From JAWLGZ01 sp041690635 (GTDB taxonomy: Bacteria > Pseudomonadota > Gammaproteobacteria > Thiohalomonadales > Thiohalomonadaceae), in NCBI GenBank assembly GCA_041690635.1, contig JAWLGZ010000001.1, forward strand, positions 496,001-560,000: DNA of 64,000 bases, read 5' to 3'. The translations under genes were made by a program, and so were the position numbers. Position 1 is the first letter of the stretch. Every line of letters begins with the position of its first letter. Below the pieces are notes generated by a model. The model was given only the letters and a program-made list of their open reading frames with translations, ran no database searches and was not told the DNA's origin. Positions 36,468 to 43,823 of the stretch are shown piece by piece.

Positions 36468-37226
36468 TCAGGCCGGGCTCGGGACCTCGATGTACTCGTG
36501 GCGGATACCGAACCGCCCGGCCAGGTGGGCGCCCAACGCCTGTACCCCGTACCGCTCGGTGGCGTGATGCCCCGCGGCCACGTAGTGCACGCCCAACTCC
36601 TGCGCCGCATGCACGGTGGGCTCGCCCAGTTCGCCGCTCACATAGGCATCAAGGCCGAGGGCCGCCGCCTGCTCCAGATAGCCGTCAGCGCCGCCGCTGC
36701 ACCAGCCCACCCGGCGCACCGGGCGTTCGCCGCCCGGCACCAATACCGCCTCCCGGCCCAGCGCCTGACCGACACGGCCGGCAAACTCCGCCGCGGACAG
36801 GGGGGCCGGCAAGCTGCCGAAGCAGGCGATGCCGCCGTTCGGGCCGGGCCCAAAACGGCCCTCGATGTTAATCCCGAACAGTTCGCCCAAACGGGCGTTG
36901 TTTCCCACTTCTGCATGACCATCGAGGGGGAGGTGGTAGGCAAGCAGGCTGATGTCGTGGGCAAGCAGGAGCGCGAGCCGCCGCCGCTTCATACCCACCA
37001 CCCGGAGATCCTCCCCGCGCCAGAACCAGCCGTGGTGGACCAGCACCAGATCGGCGTTCCGTTCCACCGCACGCTCCAGCAGGGCGCGGCTGGCGCTCAC
37101 CCCCGAGACGACGGTATGCACCTCGGGACGCCCCTCCACCTGCAGGCCATTGGGGCTGTAATCCTGATAGTCGGCCACCCCAAGCAGGGTGTCGCACCAG
37201 GCGACCAGTTCAGTAAGCGCCACCAT
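36468..37226 (-). CDS. Nif3-like dinuclear metal centre protein (YbgI family)
   Basis: 252 residues from the ATG at 37226 (MVALTELVAWCDTLLGVADYQDYSPNGLQVEG), with GGAGGAG upstream; the longer ORF start is antisense to the protease gene and is rejected. Metal-ligand motifs of the family: LVLVHHGWFWRG (HH), LLAYHLPLDGHAEVGNNARLGELFG, and the C-terminal HYVAAGHHATERYG with HxxxE. Family function is poorly defined; some members are described as GTP cyclohydrolase 1 type 2 homologues, which is an annotation label rather than shown here. Divergent from the DegS-like gene; the two starts are 55 bases apart. Confidence 0.88.
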   Translation of the reverse strand: MVALTELVAWCDTLLGVADYQDYSPNGLQVEGRPEVHTVVSGVSASRALLERAVERNADLVLVHHGWFWRGEDLRVVGMKRRRLALLLAHDISLLAYHLPLDGHAEVGNNARLGELFGINIEGRFGPGPNGGIACFGSLPAPLSAAEFAGRVGQALGREAVLVPGGERPVRRVGWCSGGADGYLEQAAALGLDAYVSGELGEPTVHAAQELGVHYVAAGHHATERYGVQALGAHLAGRFGIRHEYIEVPSPA

Positions 37227-37281
37227 GCGCCGGCTCCTCCCATGGAGTACCATTAACGGGAATTTCCCAGCGACCACCCCG

Positions 37282-38436
37282 ATGAGATTCCGCACCCCGT
37301 TTATCATCGCCTTCCAGGCAGTGACCGTCGTGATTGCGCTCGCCGTTGTGGCGGTGCTGGTGCGCCCCGGGCTGTTTACCGAGACCCAGCGGGTGGTCGA
37401 ATTCATCGAAAGCGCCGCACCGCTCAGCGGCATCACCGCCCAGGTGGGGCCGGTATCGTACGCCGATGCGGTGGCGATTGCAGCCCCTTCGGTGGTGAAC
37501 ATCTATACCCGCAAGACCGTCTCGGAACGGGGCCATCCATTCCTCGACGACCCCCTGTTCCGCCGCTTTTTCGGCGAGGAACCCGGCGACCCGCGTGAAC
37601 GGACCGAAACCAGCCTAGGCTCCGGCGTGGTGATCAGCGCCGGCGGCTATATCCTCACCAACAACCATGTCATTGCCGAAGCGGATCAGATCGAGGTTGC
37701 CTTTCATGACGGGCACACCGCCGATGCCGAGGTGGTCGGTGGCGATCCGGAATCAGACCTGGCGGTGCTCAAGGTGAAGACCGAGAACCTGCCGACGGTC
37801 ACCCTCGGCCACTCGGATACGCTTCGGGTCGGCGATGTGGTGCTCGCCATCGGCAACCCCTACGGGGTGGGACAGACCGTCACTCAGGGGATCGTCAGCG
37901 CGGTCGGCCGCGACCAGCTCGGCATCAGCACCTTCGAGAACTTCATCCAGACCGATGCCGCGATCAATCCCGGCAATTCGGGCGGGGCGCTGATCAACAC
38001 CCGGGGTGAACTGGTGGGTATCAACACCGCCATATTCTCCCGCACCGGCGGCTCCCAGGGGATCGGGTTCGCCATCCCGGTGAGCATCGCCCGCGGCGTG
38101 ATGAAGTCGATCATCGAGAACGGCCGGGTGGTCCGTGGCTGGCTCGGTGTGGAGGTACAGGACATCACGGCAGCACTGGCGGAGTCCTTCGAACTGGCGG
38201 ACCACAACGGGGTGATCGTGGCCGGGGTGCTGCCCGGCGGGCCGGCCGAAAAGGCGGGGCTCGAACCCGGCGATGTGATCACCGCCATCAATGGGCAGCC
38301 GATCCGGAACGTAACCGATGCGCTCACCAATATCAGCCGCGCAGGGCCCGGCGATGAACTCGAGGTGACGGGGCGCCGCGGCGATCAACCGCTGAAGATC
38401 ATCGCGAAGGTGGGGGAGCGCCCGGCGCAGCCGTAG
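37282..38436 (+). CDS. degS: DegS/AlgW-like periplasmic serine protease
   Basis: 384 residues from the ATG at 37282; earlier in-frame starts lie in the Nif3-like gene. One N-terminal membrane anchor (about 7-28), trypsin-like domain with the triad H129 (TNNHVIAEA), D159 (ESDLAVLKV) and S233 (NPGNSGGAL), and a single PDZ domain (about 285-375, GWLGVEVQDITAALAESFELADHNGVIVAGVLPGGPAEKAGLEPGDVI). One anchor plus one PDZ is the DegS/AlgW layout; these enzymes cut RseA-type anti-sigma factors during envelope stress. No rseA or rpoE is in the window, so the target is inferred. Also resembles HhoB/DegQ-type members. Confidence 0.85.
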   Translation: MRFRTPFIIAFQAVTVVIALAVVAVLVRPGLFTETQRVVEFIESAAPLSGITAQVGPVSYADAVAIAAPSVVNIYTRKTVSERGHPFLDDPLFRRFFGEEPGDPRERTETSLGSGVVISAGGYILTNNHVIAEADQIEVAFHDGHTADAEVVGGDPESDLAVLKVKTENLPTVTLGHSDTLRVGDVVLAIGNPYGVGQTVTQGIVSAVGRDQLGISTFENFIQTDAAINPGNSGGALINTRGELVGINTAIFSRTGGSQGIGFAIPVSIARGVMKSIIENGRVVRGWLGVEVQDITAALAESFELADHNGVIVAGVLPGGPAEKAGLEPGDVITAINGQPIRNVTDALTNISRAGPGDELEVTGRRGDQPLKIIAKVGERPAQP

Positions 38437-38486
38437 AGGCCGCGAATGGGGTGCGCCATCAATCACCCGATCGCCAGCAGGGGCAC

Positions 38487-38503
38487 AGCCGGGACCCCCG
38501 GCT
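38487..38503. terminator. Short hairpin between convergent genes
   Basis: AGCCGGG and CCCGGCT form a perfect 7-bp stem with a 3-base loop, overlapping the stop of the lipoprotein gene and lying 51 bases after the DegS-like stop. No U-run follows, so it is only a possible terminator for the convergent pair. Confidence 0.35.
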
Positions 38504-39107
38504 ACATCCCGTTCTCCACCACGACGGAAGTGACGAAGTCGGTCAACTCGCGGAGCACCTCGCCGAACGCGCGGTTGAGGGCGATTACCCCCCCGTAAGG
38601 GTCTTCATTCTCCGCCGGCACCGACGCATCGAATTTCCGTGTCGCCACCAGCCGGTAGCGCGCGGGGTCAATCACCGTGGCGCGCAGTTCGACCCGTCCG
38701 AAACTACCCGAGGGATGGAACTCCTGCAGCGCCGCAAGAATGGTGGTCTCCAGCCGCAGATCGCCGCCCACGCCGGCGTCCACCGAGACCACACGAAACC
38801 GGCCGCTGCCCTGGAGCGCCTCGATAAGCAGCGGCTCGAGCATGCGCGGCAGCGTATCCACCCACTCGTTGCGCTGGTAGTAATCCAGCTTGAGCGGTTC
38901 GACCGTATAGACCATGCGACGGGTGTCGTAACCCGCGGGTGCCGCCGGCCGGGTCACACTGAGCACCGGCGCGTCCGCCGGCGCACTCTGTCGCGGCGGC
39001 AGTTCGGGAACCAGCAGGTACTGCTGGGCCGGCGGCGGTCCGCCGACATCCTGCAGCACGGTGCAGCCGCCGAGCGCTAGCACTGCGACAATCACTATCC
39101 AACGCAT
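38502..39107 (-). CDS. ABC-type transport auxiliary lipoprotein (PqiC-like)
   Basis: 201 residues from the ATG at 39107, preceded by AGGAG; an earlier ATG (39134) overlaps the MCE gene stop but gives a poorer signal peptide. Lipobox LALGGC. The body carries the pattern of the ABC_trans_aux/PqiC family: YLLVPELPPRQ, LSVTRPAAPAGYDTRRMVYTVEPLKLDYYQRNEWVDTLPRMLEPLLIEALQGSG, then LRLETTILAALQEFHP and DPYGGVIALNRAFGEVLREL. Last gene of the four-gene MCE transporter; such lipoproteins are thought to complete the path at the outer membrane. Confidence 0.85.
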   Translation of the reverse strand: MRWIVIVAVLALGGCTVLQDVGGPPPAQQYLLVPELPPRQSAPADAPVLSVTRPAAPAGYDTRRMVYTVEPLKLDYYQRNEWVDTLPRMLEPLLIEALQGSGRFRVVSVDAGVGGDLRLETTILAALQEFHPSGSFGRVELRATVIDPARYRLVATRKFDASVPAENEDPYGGVIALNRAFGEVLRELTDFVTSVVVENGM

Positions 39108-39130
39108 CGAAACTCCTGTGGGGCCTGCCG

Positions 39131-40057
39131 TCATTCGCCGGGCCCTGGTGCCGGACGACGCCGCCCATAGAGCAGTACCTGCGGGTTGCGCTCCAGGTCT
39201 TCGGCGACCCGTTGCAGACTCGCGGTCAGGCGCAGCAACTCTTCTGCCAACCGATCCGCGCGGCGCAGCGGGCCCTGGCCGAACAGGTCGATCTGGCGCT
39301 CGGCACCACTCGCCGCGGCCGCCACGCTGTCGGCCGCGCGATCGACAGCGGCAAGGCTGTCGCCGGCGGCGGCGGTGAGCGTCCGAACCTCCTCGATCAG
39401 TACCGGCAGGGCACGCCCCGCGGCCGCCACCCCTTCCACCCCCTCGCCGATCACCTCACTCCGGGCAGCCAGCGTGCCGGTCAGCCGTTCCAGGTGGGCC
39501 AGGGTATCTGCCAATGCCTGCCGGTTCTCCGTATCCAGTATCTCCCGTGCCTGCTCGGTCAGGGCGAGCAGGCTGGCGGATACCGCATCGAGCCGCACGA
39601 GCAGCTCGGGGATCGCCTCCTCCACCTGCGCCGTGAGCGATGGCCCCATCGTAATCACCGGCCACCGCTCCCCCGGCTCGGCGGTGAGCAGCGGGGTGTG
39701 CGGCGTGCCGCCGGTCAACTCCACATAGTAAAGCCCGGTAATCAGGCCCTGCAGCCGTAGCACGGCAACCGTGTCGCGCTTCACCGGTGTACCCTCGGCG
39801 ATATCGAGCAGCAGGCGCACCTGGCGTGGATCCGCCGGGTCGATGTCGATCGCCCGCACCCGGCCCACATCCACCCCGAGATACTTGACGGGGGCATCGA
39901 CGTTGAGGCCCGAGACCGATTCGCCGGTGTAGGCAACATAGGTGCGGAACTCCACGGGACGTCCGCCGACCGCCAGCCACAGTGTGGCGGAGACCGCGAC
40001 TGCGCCGAGGATCAGCACGAACAGACCCAATAAGATGTATCTCACCCGCGGTTCCAT
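39131..40057 (-). CDS. MCE-domain substrate-binding protein (second system)
   Basis: 308 residues. One N-terminal membrane anchor (about 7-28), an MCE domain (about 38-125, VEFRTYVAYTGESVSGLNVDAPVKYLGVDVGRVRAIDI), and a long helical C-terminal region (about 140-290) predicted coiled coil. The MCE domain binds lipid and forms a ring or tube in the periplasm. Longer than the canonical MlaD at 56750 and with an extra helical region, so it belongs to a different MCE subgroup. Twelve bases after the ATPase gene. Confidence 0.9.
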   Translation of the reverse strand: MEPRVRYILLGLFVLILGAVAVSATLWLAVGGRPVEFRTYVAYTGESVSGLNVDAPVKYLGVDVGRVRAIDIDPADPRQVRLLLDIAEGTPVKRDTVAVLRLQGLITGLYYVELTGGTPHTPLLTAEPGERWPVITMGPSLTAQVEEAIPELLVRLDAVSASLLALTEQAREILDTENRQALADTLAHLERLTGTLAARSEVIGEGVEGVAAAGRALPVLIEEVRTLTAAAGDSLAAVDRAADSVAAAASGAERQIDLFGQGPLRRADRLAEELLRLTASLQRVAEDLERNPQVLLYGRRRPAPGPGE

Positions 40058-40069
40058 GCACTCCCCAGC

Positions 40070-40840
40070 CTATTCACGAATCTCGCGCAGAGCGCGCCCC
40101 CGAACCCCACCGAAATAGTCCCGCACCAGCGGCTCCGGTGAGCGGCTGAGCGCCTCCGGAGTGTCGAAGCCCAACACCCGGCCATGGCCGATGAAGGCTG
40201 CACGATCGCAAATTCGCCAGATGGAATCCAGATCGTGAGTGACCAGCAGCACGGTGAGCCCGAGCGATTCGCGCAGCTGAAGAATGAGCGAGTCGAACCC
40301 CTCGGCGCTGACCGGATCGAGGCCGGCGCTCGGCTCGTCGAGGAACAGACACTCCGGATCGAGTGCGAGCGCACGCGCCAGCGCCGCCCGGCGCGTCATG
40401 CCGCCGGAGAGCTGTCCCGGGTACTTGTCCGCCGCATCAAGCGGCAAACCCACCAGTGCGATCTTGAGGAATGCGACTGTGCGGGCCAGCGCGCGATCCA
40501 GCCCCAGATGCTCACGCAGGGGCACGGCGATGTTCTCGGCGACGGTGAGGCCGCTGAACAGGGCGCCGCTCTGGAACACTACCCCGAAGCGCCGCCGCAG
40601 TTGGTTCGCGCCGGTCCCCTCCAGCCGGGTCACCTCGCGGCCGAACAGGCGGATACTGCCCGTATCGGGCCGGTGCAGCAGGATGATCTCCCGCAGCAGC
40701 ACGCTTTTACCGCTGCCGCTACCACCGAGCACCCCGACGATCTCCCCCCGCCGCACGGAGAAGCTGATCCCATCGTGGACGCGGCTCGTGCCGAACGCAG
40801 TCCGGACCTCTTCCACCTCAATGATGTGTTCATTCGCCAT
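40070..40840 (-). CDS. MCE-system ABC transporter ATPase (MlaF-like)
   Basis: 256 residues. Walker A VLGGSGSGKSVLLREI, Q-loop VVFQSGALFSGLTVAENIAVPLREH, signature QLSGGMTRRAALARALALDPECLFLDEPSAGLDP (Walker B with catalytic Glu), and switch His in LLVTHDLDSI. The QSGALFSGLTVAENIAVPLREH stretch is typical of MlaF-type ATPases. It powers the four-gene lipid transporter; a paralogue, MlaF, is at 58011. Confidence 0.93.
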   Translation of the reverse strand: MANEHIIEVEEVRTAFGTSRVHDGISFSVRRGEIVGVLGGSGSGKSVLLREIILLHRPDTGSIRLFGREVTRLEGTGANQLRRRFGVVFQSGALFSGLTVAENIAVPLREHLGLDRALARTVAFLKIALVGLPLDAADKYPGQLSGGMTRRAALARALALDPECLFLDEPSAGLDPVSAEGFDSLILQLRESLGLTVLLVTHDLDSIWRICDRAAFIGHGRVLGFDTPEALSRSPEPLVRDYFGGVRGRALREIRE

Positions 40841-41968
40841 CTAGATTCCTAGCGCGCTGAACAGCACCGAAAAGGCGGCGTTGGAGACGATCACCAGAAA
40901 GATAGCCTGCACCACGCTGACGGTGGTCTGTCGGCCGACGCTGTCGGCGCTGTTGGAGACGCGAAAACCCTGAAAACAGCCGACCAGGGCGATGATGGCC
41001 GCAAAAACCGGAGCCTTGCCCAGACCGATGAGATAGGAAGCAAGGGAGACCGCCTGCGGAATCCTGTCCTGGTAATCGCTGACCCCGACGCCGAGCATGG
41101 CCGCCGACATCACGATGCCGCCAGCGATACCCGCCACATCCGCGAGGATGGTCAACAGCGGCAGCGCCAGGATGAGTCCGAAGATCTTCGGCAACACCAA
41201 CAGATCGAGGGGCGGCAGGCCGAGTGAACGGAGCGCATCCACCTCCTGGGTGATCTGCATGGTGCCAATCTCGGCGGTGAACGCCGAACCGGTCCGTCCA
41301 GCGACGATGATGGCAGTCATCAGGGGGGCCAGCTCGCGGACCATGCTGAGCGCAACCAGATCGACCACGTAAATGTTGGCGCCGTACATGCGCAACTGCA
41401 CACCGCCCTGATAGGCAATCACCACCCCGACAAGAAACGACAGCAGCGCGACGATCGGCACCGCATCCAGCCCGGCGCCGTCTAGCACCGCCAGCAGCGA
41501 ACGCCAGCGGATACGGCTCGGGCGAGCGAGATTGCCGAGAAAGGCGAGCCACACCTGGCCGAGAAAGGCGAGCAGGGAGATCCCCTCGCCCACCTGTTCG
41601 ATTGCCAGCCGCCCCAGTTGCTCCAGCCCGCCGGGGGGGCGTGGCGGTCCCGGAACGGCCGCGCCGATGCCCTGACGGCGAACCAGTTCGAGCAGCGCCT
41701 GACGCTCCAGCGACAGTCCCTGAAGCTGCACTTCCACCTGCCGGTGGTCGGCCGCCGTCAGCAGCCGGTGGAGCACCCACGCGCCGCCGGTATCGAGCCG
41801 CTCCAAAGCCGAGGCGTCGATCACAACCTGCCGGCTGGCGGGCCATCGCAGGTGAGCCAGGGCCGAATCGAGCGACGCCAGGTGGGGCGTGGTCCAGGCC
41901 CCCGTCAGCCGGAGACAGGGCAGCCCGTCCCCGCATTCGGCCGATTCAAGAATGGGAGCTTGCGCCAA
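40841..41968 (-). CDS. MlaE-like permease with N-terminal STAS domain
   Basis: 375 residues with a TTG start fixed by AGGAG six bases upstream. Residues about 1-100 form a STAS-like domain (LRLTGAWTTPHLASLDSALAHL, VVIDASALERLDTGGAWVLHRLL), joined to an MlaE permease domain with about five membrane segments (VALLSFLVGVVIAYQGGVQL, MVRELAPLMTAIIVAGRTGSAFTAEIGTM, LALPLLTILADVAGIAGGIVM). In the canonical system the STAS partner is the separate MlaB (55826). Fusion of the STAS part to the permease is known in MCE systems of other proteobacteria. First gene of its unit. Confidence 0.92.
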   Translation of the reverse strand: MAQAPILESAECGDGLPCLRLTGAWTTPHLASLDSALAHLRWPASRQVVIDASALERLDTGGAWVLHRLLTAADHRQVEVQLQGLSLERQALLELVRRQGIGAAVPGPPRPPGGLEQLGRLAIEQVGEGISLLAFLGQVWLAFLGNLARPSRIRWRSLLAVLDGAGLDAVPIVALLSFLVGVVIAYQGGVQLRMYGANIYVVDLVALSMVRELAPLMTAIIVAGRTGSAFTAEIGTMQITQEVDALRSLGLPPLDLLVLPKIFGLILALPLLTILADVAGIAGGIVMSAAMLGVGVSDYQDRIPQAVSLASYLIGLGKAPVFAAIIALVGCFQGFRVSNSADSVGRQTTVSVVQAIFLVIVSNAAFSVLFSALGI

Positions 41969-42086
41969 ACGGACTCCTGAGAATGGCTGGGGTGCGGGAT
42001 AAACGATAGCCGATGGCCGTATCGGGTGTCATCAGCGGCTTTTTGGTACCGGAGCGGCAAACAGAGGCCCGTTCCATACTCAAACT

Positions 42087-43001
42087 GTGCATAGCCGAAC
42101 CTCCCCGGCCAACCGCCGCGCGCTCGTGGTCGTGAACCGCAGAAGCCGAAGCGGCAGCGGCGATCTCTCCGCCTGTCTCGCGATCCTTCGCGAGGTGGGG
42201 ATAGAGAGCGACCTGATGATGCCTGCCGAACCGGCACAGATCGCCAGCACCATCCGTGCACACGGCGCGGGTGTCGACCTGGTGGTGGTCGGCGGCGGCG
42301 ACGGCACCCTGGGCAGCGCTGCGGGGGCGGTGTTCGAGACCGGACGGCCAATGGGCATCATCCCACTCGGGACCGCCAACGACCTGGCCCGCACCCTGCA
42401 ACTGCCCGATGACCCGGTCGCGGCTTGCCGGGTGATTGCCGGTGGACGGATCCGCCGAATCGATTTGGGCCGCATCAACCGGCGCTATTTCATCAATGCC
42501 GCCAGCATCGGGATCGGGGTCCGGGTGGCGCACCGACTGTCGCACCGGCTGAAGAGCCGAGTGGGCGTCCTGGCATTCGTCCCCGCACTGCTTGCCGCCC
42601 TGCGCGAACAACACCCTTTCCAGGCGGAGATCGTCTGTGACGGTATTACGCGGCAGGTGCGAACCATTCAGCTTACCATCGGCAACGGGCGCCACTACGG
42701 AGCCGGACTGACCGTCGCCGAGGAGGCGGGGCTGGAGGACGGACTGCTGTTTCTCTACAGCATCCCGCCGGCCACGCCTCTGCGGCTGTTGGCGGAGTCC
42801 CCGGGGCTCCTGCGTGGCCGTCACCGTCGACGGCTGCTGCTCTCCGGTCGCCGCATACAGATCACCACCCCCACGCCGATGCCGATCGATACCGACGGCG
42901 AAGTGACCGAGTCCACCCCGGCCGATCTCGAGGTGATCCCGGCGGCCCTCCCGGTGTTTGTTGCGGGTGACTATGTAACGGAGGGAAACCATGCTGCGTG
43001 A
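42087..43001 (+). CDS. Diacylglycerol-kinase-family lipid kinase (YegS-like)
   Basis: 304 residues, GTG start without a clear ribosome site. The catalytic-domain signature VVGGGDGTLGSAAGAV (GGGDGT) and PLGTANDLARTL are typical of DAGK/YegS/sphingosine kinases, and the C-terminal half (from about 130, RYFINAASIGIGVRV, TIGNGRHYGAGLTVAEEAGLEDG, IDTDGE) is the beta-sandwich domain. It phosphorylates a lipid, perhaps diacylglycerol or phosphatidylglycerol. Divergent from the MCE operon. Confidence 0.88.
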   Translation: MHSRTSPANRRALVVVNRRSRSGSGDLSACLAILREVGIESDLMMPAEPAQIASTIRAHGAGVDLVVVGGGDGTLGSAAGAVFETGRPMGIIPLGTANDLARTLQLPDDPVAACRVIAGGRIRRIDLGRINRRYFINAASIGIGVRVAHRLSHRLKSRVGVLAFVPALLAALREQHPFQAEIVCDGITRQVRTIQLTIGNGRHYGAGLTVAEEAGLEDGLLFLYSIPPATPLRLLAESPGLLRGRHRRRLLLSGRRIQITTPTPMPIDTDGEVTESTPADLEVIPAALPVFVAGDYVTEGNHAA

Positions 43002-43440
43002 ACGGCGCGAAGCGGACCTCAATGCCCTGCTGACCACCTGCCGAGAGGCAGCCGATCTCTACCGGGACGAAGCGAAGGCGACCCGTAGTGCACAGACCGC
43101 GGCGCTGTTTCGGGAGCTGGCCGGGCGCCGGTCGGCCCGGGCGGACGAACTGGAGGGTGCGATCCGCGAACTGGGCGCCCTGCCCGAGGGCACCGAACAG
43201 GATCGTGAGACCGCACGCCGGCTGCTCGACCGTTTTCGCGCGGAGCTCGCCGACAGTGACGAGCCGCTCCTGCTGGCACGGGCGCGCCTGGAGGCGCATA
43301 TCGAAGACCTGATCGACCACGCCGAGACCGACCCGCTCCCGGAAGGGGCACAGCGACTCCTTGTCCGTCTGCGGGAGGATGTGGACCGGGCAAGAGGGCA
43401 GTTGGCGAAGCGGATCCGGGCCGACGACAACCGGGGTTAG
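42991..43440 (+). CDS. Four-helix-bundle protein, DUF2383-like
   Basis: 149 residues overlapping the lipid kinase end by 11 bases, so translationally coupled. Highly charged and helical: READLNALLTTCREAADLYRDEAKATRSAQTAALFRELAGRRSARADELEGAIRELGALPEG. The pattern of a first helix with L..L...C.....Y..A, then F..L...R..H/R....L resembles the PA2169/DUF2383 family of ferritin-like bundles. No metal-site set is clear, and function is unknown. Link to the kinase is by coupling only. Confidence 0.65.
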   Translation: MLRERREADLNALLTTCREAADLYRDEAKATRSAQTAALFRELAGRRSARADELEGAIRELGALPEGTEQDRETARRLLDRFRAELADSDEPLLLARARLEAHIEDLIDHAETDPLPEGAQRLLVRLREDVDRARGQLAKRIRADDNRG

Positions 43441-43464
43441 GCGTCGCATCCGCGACCAAAAAAC

Positions 43465-43806
43465 CTGGTGTACTGTTTCACTCTTGATGGTACTTTCAGA
43501 GCCCCCCAAAAGCGCCAAGGCAAGGCGCAGTCCGCAGGCAATGGCAGGCCCTTGGCAAGGACTGCAACGCGGCATTGGCGCTTTTGGGGGGCTCCCTTCG
43601 GGCGAGCCGCTGGCCGGCTATCTGCCGCGTTACAGATTCCATCCCTGGAATCCGCCCTGCGGGCCAGCCTGCGGCTGTTCCAGTCCGCTCCCGGCGGACT
43701 GGTGCGCTTGCTTGAAAGGGGCCTGCCATTCCTGCACAAGCGCGCCTTGCAGCTGACCGGCCAGCGACTCGCTGAAAGTGCCACCAAGAGTGAAACAGTA
43801 CACTAG
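43465..43806. mobile_element. MITE-like element with 35-bp terminal inverted repeats
   Basis: 342 bases in a 383-base gap. The left end (43465-43499, CTGGTGTACTGTTTCACTCT then TGATGGTACTTTCAG) and the right end (43772-43806, inverted) match at 32 of 35 positions. Inside, AGCCCCCCAAAAGCGCCA (43500-43517) and its perfect reverse complement (43576-43593) form an 18-bp stem around a 58-base loop that contains further pairing (GCAGTCC/GGACTGC). GCCGCTGGCCGG near 43607 also recurs inverted (CCGGCCAGCGAC) near 43757. No transposase is encoded. No clear target duplication is visible; the outermost bases read CTGG on the left and CTAG on the right. Confidence 0.8.
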
Positions 43807-43823
43807 CCACAGTGCTCTGTGGC

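Noticed and set aside
41987..42030. Possible further 7-bp-period segment (GGCCATC, GGCTATC, GTTTATC on the minus strand) before the MCE operon
   Set aside because: Only three similar units, too degenerate to separate from chance; left out of the feature list.
43468..43806. Open frames on both strands inside the MITE-like element
   Set aside because: They begin and end in the inverted repeats and have no recognisable transposase motif; explained by symmetry of the element.
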